Assembly (NCBI GenBank): GCA_023451855.1
Contig: JAEXXY010000322.1
Location: 1 to 8,347, forward strand
Length of the DNA stretch: 8,347 bases
From: Actinomycetes bacterium
GTDB lineage: Bacteria > Actinomycetota > Actinomycetes > Actinomycetales > Dermatophilaceae
Direction of reading: 5' to 3'
Position numbers and translations under genes: made by a program. The notes beneath the pieces are model-generated. The model saw only the letters and a list, made by a program, of their open reading frames with translations. It was not told the DNA's origin and searched no databases. Shown here piece after piece: positions 1-6,784 of this stretch. The number at the start of each line of letters is the position of its first letter. Position 1 is the first letter of the stretch.

Positions 1-46
1 CGGTGAGCAGGGCCGGCCACTTCAGGTCGAGGGAGGTCAGGCCCAT
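1..46 (-). CDS. Start of a probable VWA-domain membrane protein (partial)
   Basis: Only the first 15 codons are inside the window, reading MGLTSLDLKWPALLT from an ATG at 46. The start overlaps the end of the upstream gene by 10 bp and has a GGTGGTGG-like ribosome-binding sequence a few bases upstream, which supports translational coupling. The short hydrophobic stretch with a central W-P resembles the N-terminal membrane anchor of BatA-like von Willebrand factor A proteins. These usually follow MoxR, DUF58 and a small membrane protein in such operons. The assignment rests mostly on gene order; the VWA domain itself is beyond the edge. Confidence is good that a gene starts here and moderate for the family. 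Confidence 0.55.
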   Translation of the reverse strand, partial: MGLTSLDLKWPALLT

Positions 47-519
47 CGCGCCACCACCTGCTTGGCCACCTCGCCGGCCCCGGCCACGGTCTGCGCCTCG
101 TGCGGGGCGAACTCGCCCGGGTAGAGGCGACCCACGACGTGGGAGACGGGGGTGAACCGCTCCCCCGAGGCGGTCAGCTCGGTCAGGGTCATCGTCGGTG
201 CGTGCACGCCGGAGACCTCCTGGACGAAGTGGCGCACGAGCACGCTCAGCTGCTGGTGGGCCCGTCGCTGGGTGATCTCGCCCCTCGCGGCCCGACCGAG
301 GACGACGTCGATCTGGTGGGTGTAGTCGGCGCGCAGCCGGGTCAGCCGGTCGGGGGTGATCCGCGGCGGCACGACGACCCGGCGCCGCCGCGTCGACCAC
401 AGCACCCACGCGTACCAGAGCGCGACGAGCACGAGGGCCGCGATGCCGAGCCACAGCCACCGCGACGCGTACGGGTCCGGAGCGTAGAAGCCGGGCGGTG
501 GCGCGTCAGCGGCGTGCAC
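37..519 (-). CDS. Unnamed single-pass membrane protein of the MoxR/DUF58/VWA operon
   Basis: This is a 160-residue protein that I cannot assign to a named family. It has a short proline-rich N-terminus (APPPGFYAPDPY, residues 6-17) and one strong membrane helix at about 21-42 (WLWLGIAALVLVALWYAWVL). An RRRR cluster at 44-47 follows and predicts an outside N-terminus and a cytoplasmic tail of about 115 residues. The tail is rich in Arg, His and Gln and has no recognisable catalytic motif. The GTG start at 519 is chosen because a GGAGAGG sequence (527-533) sits 7 bases upstream; it overlaps the DUF58 stop by 14 bp. The stop overlaps the next gene by 10 bp. Small membrane proteins occupy this slot in many MoxR operons, including DUF4381-type proteins. 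A role as membrane adaptor between the DUF58 and VWA components is inference. Confidence 0.85.
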   Translation of the reverse strand: MHAADAPPPGFYAPDPYASRWLWLGIAALVLVALWYAWVLWSTRRRRVVVPPRITPDRLTRLRADYTHQIDVVLGRAARGEITQRRAHQQLSVLVRHFVQEVSGVHAPTMTLTELTASGERFTPVSHVVGRLYPGEFAPHEAQTVAGAGEVAKQVVARWA

Positions 520-1393
520 GACGCTGCCTCTCCAGCAGGGCGAACACCGTCGGCACGACCTCGTCGCTCGAGCCGAGCCGGGCGTGGTTGATGCCGCGGC
601 GGTCGAGCAGGGTGGCGGTGCGGTGCACCCGCTCCTGCACCGTGCGCGCGTAGGCCGCTCGGACCTTCCGGTCCAGCCGCACGAGCGTCGGCAGCGTGTA
701 GGTGTCGGCGACGTCGTAGGTGGTGCGGTCGCCCTCGACGGCGGTCGGGTCGGCGTCCTCGACGGTGAGCCACAGGATCTCGTGCTGCACGTGCAGCCGG
801 CGCAGCAGGTCGTCGAGGGCGGGGTCGAGGTCGCGGTCGTCGGCGACGACGAGCAGCACGAGCCTGCGACGCACGTTCCGCACGACCCACCGCAGCTGGG
901 TCGCGAGGTTGCTCTGGTCGGCGTCGAGGCGGGTCGCGGCGTCGACGGCGCGCAGGAGCAGCTCGAGGTGGGCCTCGCTGCCCCGCAGCTCGTGGGACAC
1001 CGTCGTGGAGGCCGTGCCGCGCACGAGGCCCACGAGGTCACCGTGCCGCTGGGCGAGGTAGCCGACGAGCCCGGCCGCGGCGATCGCGACGTCCTTCTTC
1101 GGCTCGCCGCTGCGGGTCGTCGCGGCCATGCCGCGGCCGGTGTCGACGACGAGCATGAGGTTCTGCTTGCGCGTGGCCACGTAGCGCTTGACGAGGGGCG
1201 CCTGGTGGCGTGCCGTGGCCTTCCAGTCGATGTCGCGCACCTCGTCGCCGGGCACGTACGCCCGCAGGTCGTCGTAGTCGAGGCTGCGCGCGTGGAAGAC
1301 CGACGCGTACTCGCCCTCGAGGAGGCTGCGCGACCTGCGGCGGGCGTGGACGAAGAGCTTGCTCTTCACCCGGGTCAGCAGCGTCGTCGGCAT
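506..1393 (-). CDS. DUF58 domain-containing protein
   Basis: This is a 295-residue soluble protein of the DUF58 family, which has a VWA-like fold and is encoded beside MoxR ATPases. The family signature is clear: LDYDDLRAYVPGDEVRDIDW (residues 38-57), followed by the KRY-type segment at 69-71 and the strand LMLVVDTGRGM (79-89). That last segment is where a metal-ion-dependent adhesion site (DxSxS) would be. Here it reads D84-T-G86-R-G88, so both serines are glycines and the site may bind metal weakly or not at all. No membrane helix is seen, unlike DUF58 relatives with two N-terminal helices, so membrane attachment probably comes from operon partners. The ATG at 1393 has a GGGAG sequence 5 bases upstream and lies 17 bp after the MoxR stop. 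Family assignment is firm; cellular substrate is unknown. Confidence 0.93.
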   Translation of the reverse strand: MPTTLLTRVKSKLFVHARRRSRSLLEGEYASVFHARSLDYDDLRAYVPGDEVRDIDWKATARHQAPLVKRYVATRKQNLMLVVDTGRGMAATTRSGEPKKDVAIAAAGLVGYLAQRHGDLVGLVRGTASTTVSHELRGSEAHLELLLRAVDAATRLDADQSNLATQLRWVVRNVRRRLVLLVVADDRDLDPALDDLLRRLHVQHEILWLTVEDADPTAVEGDRTTYDVADTYTLPTLVRLDRKVRAAYARTVQERVHRTATLLDRRGINHARLGSSDEVVPTVFALLERQRRARR

Positions 1394-1410
1394 GGTGGCT
1401 CCCGCCCCGG

Positions 1411-2670
<1,260 letters not shown>

Positions 2671-2720
2671 CGACACCCCTTCTCGACGACAACGCCGGAG
2701 GGAACCCCGCCGGCACGCAC

Positions 2721-2726
2721 ATCGTA
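2721..2726 (-). promoter_or_regulatory. Candidate -10 element for the moxR operon
   Basis: On the minus strand TACGAT matches the actinobacterial TANNNT -10 pattern. It lies 51 bp upstream of the moxR ATG, so a short leader would result. No good -35 is present: the hexamers at 17-18 bp spacing are GACGCC or GGACGC. The 8-bp hairpin at 2730-2748 would fall in the spacer. This is a motif match only. Confidence 0.35.
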
Positions 2727-2729
2727 AGC

Positions 2730-2770
2730 ACGCCACCCCGGGTGGCGTCCCGGGGACGCCCAACCCCGGG
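2730..2770 (-). terminator. Overlapping GC hairpins between parE and moxR, probable parE terminator
   Basis: Three perfect inverted repeats overlap here. The first is ACGCCACC/GGTGGCGT (2730-2748, 3-nt loop). The second is GGCGTCC/GGACGCC (2744-2760, 3-nt loop). The third is CCCGGGG/ccccggg (2749-2770, 8-nt loop). The second shares bases with each of the others, so only the first and third are nearly compatible. They lie 28-70 bp after the parE stop, where a terminator is expected. No clear U-tract follows on the minus strand, as is common for actinobacterial hairpin terminators. An operator or attenuator role for the moxR operon is an alternative. Confidence 0.5.
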
Positions 2771-2798
2771 ATGCGCCCTCAGCCGCCCTCGCACACCC

Positions 2799-4934
2799 TC
2801 AGGCGTCGATGCGCTCCCGGTCGACCTCGGACGCGGACCCGATGATGAAGTCCTTGCGCGGGGCGACCTCGTTGCCCATGAGCAGCTCGAAGACGCGCTC
2901 GGCGGCCTCGAGGTCGCGCATCGTCACCTTGCGCAGCGTGCGGTGGCGCGGGTCCATCGTCGTGTCGGCCAGCTGGTCGGCGTCCATCTCGCCCAGACCC
3001 TTGTAGCGCTGCATCGGCTGCTTGATCTTCTTGCCCGACTTCTCGAGCCGGGCGAGGGTGCGACGCATCTCGACCTCGTTGTAGGTGTAGATGAGCTCGT
3101 TCTTCTTCGCGCCCGGGTTGATCACCTCGATGCGGTGCAGCGGCGGCATGGCCGCGTAGACGCGCCCCGCGTCGACGAGCGGTCGCATGTAGCGGAAGAA
3201 GAGGGTCAGCAGCAGGGTGCGGATGTGCGCGCCGTCGACGTCGGCGTCGGTCATGATGATGACCTTGCCGTAGCGGGCCGCGTCGAGGTCGAAGCTGCGG
3301 CCCGAGCCGGCGCCGATGACCTGGATGATCGAGGCGCACTCGGCGTTCTTCAGCATGTCGGAGACCGACGCCTTCTGGACGTTGAGGATCTTGCCGCGGA
3401 TCGGCAGCAGGGCCTGGAACTCCGAGCTGCGCGCCTCCTTGGCGGTGCCCATCGCCGAGTCGCCCTCGACGATGAACAGCTCCGAGCGCTCGACGTCGGT
3501 GGTGCGGCAGTCGCGCAGCTTCGAGGGCAGCGTCGAGCTCTCGAGGGCGTTCTTGCGTCGCTGCGTCTCCTTGTGCAGCCGCGCGCTGATGCGCGACTTC
3601 ATCTCGGAGACGACCTTCTCCAGGAGCAGCGCCGACTGCGCCTTGTCGCCCCGCTTGGTCGAGGTGAGGCGCTCGGTCAGCTCCTTCTCGACGACCTTGG
3701 CCACGATGGCGCGCACGGCGTTGGTGCCGAGGACCTCCTTGGTCTGGCCCTCGAACTGCGGCTCGGCGAGGCGCACCGTGACGACCGCCGTCATGCCGGC
3801 GAGGATGTCGTCCTTCTCCGGCTTGTCGTTGCCGACCTTGAGCCGGCGGGCGTTTACCTCGAGCTGCTTGCGGAAGACCTTGACGATCGCCTGCTCGAAG
3901 CCGGTGACGTGGGTGCCGCCCTTGGGCGTGGTGATGATGTTGACGAAGGACTGGACCTTCGTGTCGTAGCCCTGGCCCCAGCGCAGCGCCACCTCGACGC
4001 CGCACTCGCGCTCGAGCTCGGTGGGGGTCATGTGGCCGTTGACGTCGAGGACCGGGACCGTCTCGGTGAAGGTGCCGGAGCCCTCGAGTCGCCACACGTC
4101 GGTGATCGGGGTGTCGGGGGCGAGGAACTCGACGAAGTCGGTGATGCCGCCGTCGTGCTGGAAGACGTCCTCGACCGGGGCCGCCTCGCCCGGCGTGCCC
4201 GGCAGGCGCCGCTCGTCGCGGATGACCAGCCGCAGGCCCGGGACGAGGAAGGAGGTCTGCCGTGCGCGCCCGAGGATGGCGTCGTAGTCGAGCTCGGCGT
4301 CCTTGAGGAAGATCTGCCGGTCGGGCCAGAAGCGCACCCGCGAGCCGGTGACACCGCGCTTGGCCTTGCCGACCACGGGCAGCGCGCTCTTGCGCTCGTA
4401 CGGCGTGAACGAGGCCTCGGGCGAGTGCGGGGCGCCCGGGGCGTCGGTGAAGGTGCCGGGCTCGCCGCGGCGGAAGCTCATGCCGTAGGTCTTGCCGCCG
4501 CGGTCGACCTCGACGTCGAGCCGCGCGGACAGGGCGTTGACGACCGAGGCACCGACGCCGTGCAGGCCACCGGTGGCGGCATATGAGGCGCCGCCGAACT
4601 TGCCGCCGGCGTGCAGCTTGGTGAAGACGACCTCGACGCCGGACAGGCCGGTGCGCGGCTCGATGTCGACGGGGATGCCGCGGCCGTTGTCGCGCACCTC
4701 GATCGAGCCGTCCGAGCCGAGGATGACCTCGATGCCGGTGCAGACGCCCGCCAGCGCCTCGTCGACGGCGTTGTCGATGATCTCCCAGAGGCAGTGCATG
4801 AGGCCACGCTGGTCGGTCGAGCCGATGTACATGCCGGGACGCTTGCGCACGGCCTCGAGGCCCTCGAGGACCTGGAGGTGACGCGCGGTGTAGTCGCCGT
4901 TGCCGGAGGGGGCGGGGCGGGAGGCGGAGGCCAC
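2799..4934 (-). CDS. parE: DNA topoisomerase IV subunit B (GyrB/ParE family)
   Basis: This is a 711-residue ATPase subunit of a type IIA topoisomerase; with ParC it decatenates and relaxes DNA. The GHKL ATPase region shows EIIDNAVDEA (51-60, catalytic Glu51 and Asn55), DNGRGIPV (82-89) and GGLHGVGASVVNALS (122-136). The QTK loop is at 397-399. The TOPRIM domain carries VEGDSAMGTAK (489-499, Glu490), LPIRGKILNV (510-519) and MTDADVDGAH (561-570, Asp563 and Asp565). YKGLGEMD follows at 644-651. It has EGDSAMGTA rather than the GyrB-type EGDSAGGSA, and ends in DRERIDA. Both are features I associate with actinobacterial ParE rather than the GyrB paralog, and the usual gyrB neighbours (recF, gyrA) are absent. 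The GTG at 4934 gives MASASRPAPSGNGDYTARHL; its ribosome-binding sequence is weak (GAGAGA about 10 bases upstream). The frame stays open to an ATG at 5036, giving a 34-residue basic extension that seems less likely. No parC is in the window. Confidence 0.93.
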   Translation of the reverse strand: MASASRPAPSGNGDYTARHLQVLEGLEAVRKRPGMYIGSTDQRGLMHCLWEIIDNAVDEALAGVCTGIEVILGSDGSIEVRDNGRGIPVDIEPRTGLSGVEVVFTKLHAGGKFGGASYAATGGLHGVGASVVNALSARLDVEVDRGGKTYGMSFRRGEPGTFTDAPGAPHSPEASFTPYERKSALPVVGKAKRGVTGSRVRFWPDRQIFLKDAELDYDAILGRARQTSFLVPGLRLVIRDERRLPGTPGEAAPVEDVFQHDGGITDFVEFLAPDTPITDVWRLEGSGTFTETVPVLDVNGHMTPTELERECGVEVALRWGQGYDTKVQSFVNIITTPKGGTHVTGFEQAIVKVFRKQLEVNARRLKVGNDKPEKDDILAGMTAVVTVRLAEPQFEGQTKEVLGTNAVRAIVAKVVEKELTERLTSTKRGDKAQSALLLEKVVSEMKSRISARLHKETQRRKNALESSTLPSKLRDCRTTDVERSELFIVEGDSAMGTAKEARSSEFQALLPIRGKILNVQKASVSDMLKNAECASIIQVIGAGSGRSFDLDAARYGKVIIMTDADVDGAHIRTLLLTLFFRYMRPLVDAGRVYAAMPPLHRIEVINPGAKKNELIYTYNEVEMRRTLARLEKSGKKIKQPMQRYKGLGEMDADQLADTTMDPRHRTLRKVTMRDLEAAERVFELLMGNEVAPRKDFIIGSASEVDRERIDA

Positions 4935-4989
4935 GGGTGTCGGTTCTCTCTCGTTTCGTCGGACTGCTCGCCGTGTCGGGAGGGGCTTC

Positions 4990-5022
4990 GCGGAGCGTCC
5001 GCGGGGAGTCCGCGCGGAGTCC
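4990..5022. repeat. Three tandem 11-bp imperfect repeats in the parE leader
   Basis: Three head-to-tail units are visible: GCGGAGCGTCC (4990-5000), GCGGGGAGTCC (5001-5011) and GCGCGGAGTCC (5012-5022). Every unit begins GCG and ends GTCC or AGTCC. The 11-bp period puts each copy on about the same face of the helix. They lie 56-88 bp upstream of the chosen parE start. A repeated protein-binding site is possible; chance similarity in GC-rich DNA is also possible. Confidence 0.5.
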
Positions 5023-5056
5023 ACGCAGAGCCCCACCGCTCCCGGCCGGCACCCGC

Positions 5057-5062
5057 AGCCTA
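5057..5062 (-). promoter_or_regulatory. Candidate -10 element for parE
   Basis: The minus strand reads CTAGGCTGCGGG, with TAGGCT fitting the TANNNT -10 pattern. Transcription from just downstream would give a leader of roughly 115 nt that includes the 11-bp repeats. No TTGACA-like -35 is found at 16-19 bp spacing, so support is limited. Confidence 0.3.
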
Positions 5063-5189
5063 GTCACCACCGCCGACGACCCTTCGGAGGCTCGCGGCGA
5101 CGGTGACGGGCCGCTTCCGGGTATGGACCAAGGGCCGGCGGAGGGGGGCCGGACTGCGAGGCATCCGGAGCGTCATCGGCTCCGAACCC

Positions 5190-5218
5190 TCGACAGTCGG
5201 TAACGATCCGGGAATCTT
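5190..5218 (+). promoter_or_regulatory. Candidate housekeeping-sigma promoter for the DUF7455 gene
   Basis: TCGACA (5190-5195, five of six matches to TTGACA) and AATCTT (5213-5218) are separated by 17 bp. The first base of the -10 deviates from TANNNT. It would give a leader of about 155 nt ahead of the ATG at 5383. This is a pattern match only. Confidence 0.3.
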
Positions 5219-5248
5219 GCGGGGCCCTTGCAGCCGAGCGTGCCATCG

Positions 5249-5275
5249 GGGAAGCATTCCGCGTGATTCACTGTT
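5249..5275 (+). promoter_or_regulatory. Candidate SigR/SigH-type ECF promoter for the DUF7455 gene
   Basis: GGGAAG (5249-5254), an 18-bp spacer and GTT (5273-5275) resemble the GGGAAT-N18-GTT promoters used by the thiol-oxidative-stress sigma factors SigR and SigH in actinobacteria. The last base of the -35 is G instead of T or C, which weakens the match. The -10 GTT lies inside the small palindrome CTGTTGGAACAG (5271-5282). Confidence 0.25.
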
Positions 5276-5310
5276 GGAACAGCCGCGAGGACGACGGGCA
5301 GACGCAGGAG

Positions 5311-5357
5311 CCCCGAGCCTCGAGGACGCGGGACATCCCTTCGGGGAGGCCCCCGAG
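5311..5357 (+). promoter_or_regulatory. Leader with competing hairpins upstream of the DUF7455 gene
   Basis: CCCCGAG occurs at 5311-5317 and again at 5351-5357. Both copies can pair with the single TCGGGG at 5341-5346. The nearer pairing gives a 6-bp stem with a 4-nt loop (5341-5356). A third option is TCCC-TTCG-GGGA (5336-5347), a short stem with a UUCG-type tetraloop. All lie just before the ribosome-binding sequence at 5366-5371. They could tune translation, but no ligand core is recognised. Confidence 0.3.
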
Positions 5358-5382
5358 CAACAGAGAGAAGGCGAGCACTGAG

Positions 5383-5607
5383 ATGACGACAGCACTGGCA
5401 CCCGAGTTGACTGCAGCAGACCGCTGCGACCGGTGTGGCGCCCAGGCCTACATCCGCGCCCGCCTCGTCGGCGGCGGTGAGCTCCTCTTCTGCGCACACC
5501 ACGGACGTCAGCACCTCCCGGCGCTGGCGGACAAGGCCGTCGACATCCACGACGAGACGGCCCGGCTCATCGAGACGCCGGCCTCCGCCGAGGTCGACGA
5601 GCGCTGA
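5383..5607 (+). CDS. DUF7455 family small zinc-ribbon-like protein
   Basis: This is a 74-residue acidic, soluble protein of a small actinobacterial family, recognised from ELTAADRCDRCGAQAYIRARL and LLFCAHHGRQH. Four or more potential metal ligands are visible: Cys15, Cys18, Cys37 and His39, His40 or His44. The C-x2-C ... C-x-H pattern suggests one bound zinc. No catalytic motif or membrane helix is present. The ATG at 5383 is chosen because it gives the compact family length; AGAAGG at 5366-5371 is 11 bases upstream, a slightly long spacing. The frame is open upstream to a GTG at 5263, but those 40 residues look like leader. From memory, this family is often found near the principal sigma-factor and parE genes in actinobacteria; its function is unknown. 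The DUF456 gene follows after 82 bp on the same strand. Confidence 0.88.
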   Translation: MTTALAPELTAADRCDRCGAQAYIRARLVGGGELLFCAHHGRQHLPALADKAVDIHDETARLIETPASAEVDER

Positions 5608-5689
5608 TCGGCAGGACCGAAGCGCGGCAACGGAGCCCACGGACGCGATGCGTCCACCACCCGTCCCAGCGGTCCCGACCGGCTGACCC

Positions 5690-6178
5690 GTGATCACCGA
5701 GACCAACCTCCTGATCCTCGTGGCCATGCTGGTCGGGACCGCTGGCGTCGTGGTGCCCGTCCTGCCCGGACTCTTCCTGGTCTGGGGCGGTGTCCTCGCG
5801 TGGTCGCTGCTGCGACAGGACGCGGCCGGGTGGGCCGTCCTCGCGGTCGCGACGGTCGTCCTGGCCGTGGGCATGACGGCCAAGTACCTCGTGCCCGGCC
5901 GGCGGTTGACCAGCCGCGGCGTCGACTCGACCTTCGTGGCGGTCGCCGCGCTCGTGGCGGTCGTCGGCTTCTTCGTCGTCCCGATCGTCGGCGCGCCGCT
6001 CGGCTTCGTCCTGACCGTGTACCTGCTCGAACGCATCAAGCACCGCGAGCACGCCCGCGCCTGGTCGGCCACCCGCGAGGCCGTGCGCGCCGTCGTCACG
6101 AGCATGGGCATCGAGCTGCTGACGGCCGTCGGCATCCTCGCGACGTGGGTGGCGGGGGTCTACCTGACGCGTCCGTGA
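5690..6178 (+). CDS. DUF456 domain-containing membrane protein
   Basis: This is a 162-residue, very hydrophobic protein. Membrane segments are likely at about 6-40 (with the conserved-looking VVPVLPGLFLVWGG, 21-34), 46-66, 80-113 (glycine-rich, VVGFFVVPIVGAPLGF) and 138-158. A charged cytoplasmic-type loop with KHREHARAWSATRE lies at 117-130. The PVLPG motif and the glycine-patterned second half are hallmarks of the DUF456 family, whose function is unknown. The GTG at 5690 starts the protein just before the first helix. No good ribosome-binding sequence precedes it and no better internal start exists (the ATG at 5726 also lacks one and would cut into the first helix). Translation could depend on read-through from the DUF7455 gene 82 bp upstream. 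The gene ends before a strong terminator. Confidence 0.88.
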   Translation: MITETNLLILVAMLVGTAGVVVPVLPGLFLVWGGVLAWSLLRQDAAGWAVLAVATVVLAVGMTAKYLVPGRRLTSRGVDSTFVAVAALVAVVGFFVVPIVGAPLGFVLTVYLLERIKHREHARAWSATREAVRAVVTSMGIELLTAVGILATWVAGVYLTRP

Positions 6179-6245
6179 CCGCGCGTCGTGGACGTGGCGC
6201 TTCTCACACCGGAAGCCGGGCGAGCGCGCCGGGCAGGCCGGACCT

Positions 6246-6291
6246 GCACGAAGGCCGCCTCCCGACGGGATGGCGGCCTTTCCGTTCGTGC
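6246..6291 (+). terminator. Strong terminator between convergent genes
   Basis: AAGGCCGCC (6251-6259) pairs perfectly with GGCGGCCTT (6272-6280). The 12-nt loop can fold further by TCCC/GGGA pairing. TTTCCGTT follows on the plus strand. An outer arm, GCACGAA (6246-6252) with TTCGTGC (6285-6291), extends the structure with a small bulge. The site lies 68 bp after the DUF456 stop and 20 bp after the DUF3040 stop on the other strand. It can therefore serve both convergent transcripts, best on the plus strand. Confidence 0.85.
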
Positions 6292-6310
6292 GGTCGTCGC
6301 GCGGTGGGTG

Positions 6311-6712
6311 TCACCACTGGTTGCGGCGACGCTTCTCCCAACGCTCCTCGAGGCGCTCCATGAAGGTGCCCTGGCGCGAGCTCGTCGCCCGCTGACGCCC
6401 GGCGGGGCGAGGCTTGGGGGTGCCGTCCGCGTCGACGGCCGCGAGGCGCGTCTTCGACGGGGTGATGGCGTAGACGATGCCGGCCACCATGATCGCGAAG
6501 CCCACGGCACCGAGCCAGATCACGCCGCTCATGGCCGAGTAGACGACGAGCGCCAGGCCCGCCACACCCGCGATGACTCCGGCGACGATCCTGCCTCGCC
6601 CGGCGCCACGCGACTTGGTCTTGCGGATCCGCGACGCGAAGCGCGGGTCCTCGGCATAGAGGGCCTCCTCCATCTGCTGGAGCAGGGCTTCCTCGTGTTC
6701 CGAGAGTGCCAC
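6311..6712 (-). CDS. DUF3040 domain-containing membrane protein
   Basis: This 133-residue protein belongs to the actinobacterial DUF3040 family. The N-terminal signature LSEHEEALLQQMEEALYAEDPRFA (residues 3-26) is diagnostic. A basic linker (RIRKTKSRGAGRGR) leads to two membrane helices at about 42-59 and 63-83, with a tight turn between. The C-terminal tail (84-133) is strongly basic and probably cytoplasmic, ending EERWEKRRRNQW. The GTG at 6712 is well supported by GGGAGG at 6719-6724, six bases upstream. Function is unknown. The family is commonly found between dinB and the mraZ/mraW division genes in actinobacteria. Here dinB is upstream as expected, but a terminator and the DUF456 gene lie downstream instead of mraZ. 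Confidence 0.93.
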   Translation of the reverse strand: MALSEHEEALLQQMEEALYAEDPRFASRIRKTKSRGAGRGRIVAGVIAGVAGLALVVYSAMSGVIWLGAVGFAIMVAGIVYAITPSKTRLAAVDADGTPKPRPAGRQRATSSRQGTFMERLEERWEKRRRNQW

Positions 6713-6746
6713 TAGGCACCTCCCTGTGCGATCTCGACTGTCACCA

Positions 6747-6752
6747 ATCGTA
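6747..6752 (-). promoter_or_regulatory. Candidate -10 element for the DUF3040 gene
   Basis: The minus strand reads AATACGATTGG, with TACGAT fitting the TANNNT -10 pattern 34 bp upstream of the GTG start. A recognisable -35 is missing (ACCCCC at 17 bp spacing). The imperfect hairpin GACACCC/GGGGGTC (6760-6776, one mismatch) sits just upstream and may weakly terminate the dinB transcript. Confidence 0.35.
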
Positions 6753-6784
6753 TTGCGGCGACACCCGACGGGGGTCTCTTTCCC

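Larger units (their letters stand above)
4935..5382. other. Divergent intergenic control region between parE and the DUF7455 gene
   Basis: This is the only stretch above 300 bp without a convincing gene. It separates parE (minus) from the DUF7455 gene (plus), so it must hold promoters for both. I see a three-unit 11-bp repeat near the parE start, a candidate minus-strand -10 at 5057-5062, plus-strand promoter candidates at 5190-5218 and 5249-5275, and alternative hairpins at 5311-5357. Short open frames cross it in both directions, but none has a good ribosome-binding site with a recognisable protein. No tRNA cloverleaf or known riboswitch core was recognised. Confidence 0.7.

Noticed and set aside
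2742..4586. A 614-codon plus-strand open frame antisense to parE
   Set aside because: Its composition (Leu/Ala/Arg/Asp/Val-rich with no motif) is what GC-rich codon bias produces on the opposite strand. The minus-strand parE product has full catalytic motifs over the same bases.
5103..5381. A 92-codon upstream open frame ending one base before the DUF7455 ATG
   Set aside because: The close junction is suggestive of coupling, but the frame is Arg/Gly-rich with no ribosome-binding site or family match, and transcription probably starts within it.
5641..5655. GGACGC-GAT-GCGTCC hairpin between the DUF7455 and DUF456 genes
   Set aside because: A 6-bp stem with no U-tract is too weak to call a terminator, and the two genes appear to share a transcript.
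5173..6135. A 320-codon minus-strand open frame antisense to the DUF7455 and DUF456 genes
   Set aside because: It is Thr/Arg/Ser/Ala-rich shadow translation that crosses the intergenic region and has no family resemblance. The plus-strand proteins are recognisable.
6261..6269. CCCGACGGG occurring at 6261, 6764 and close variants near 8059
   Set aside because: Short GC palindromes like this are expected often in such DNA. Each copy sits in an unrelated context (terminator loop, dinB 3' end, dinB 5' gap).
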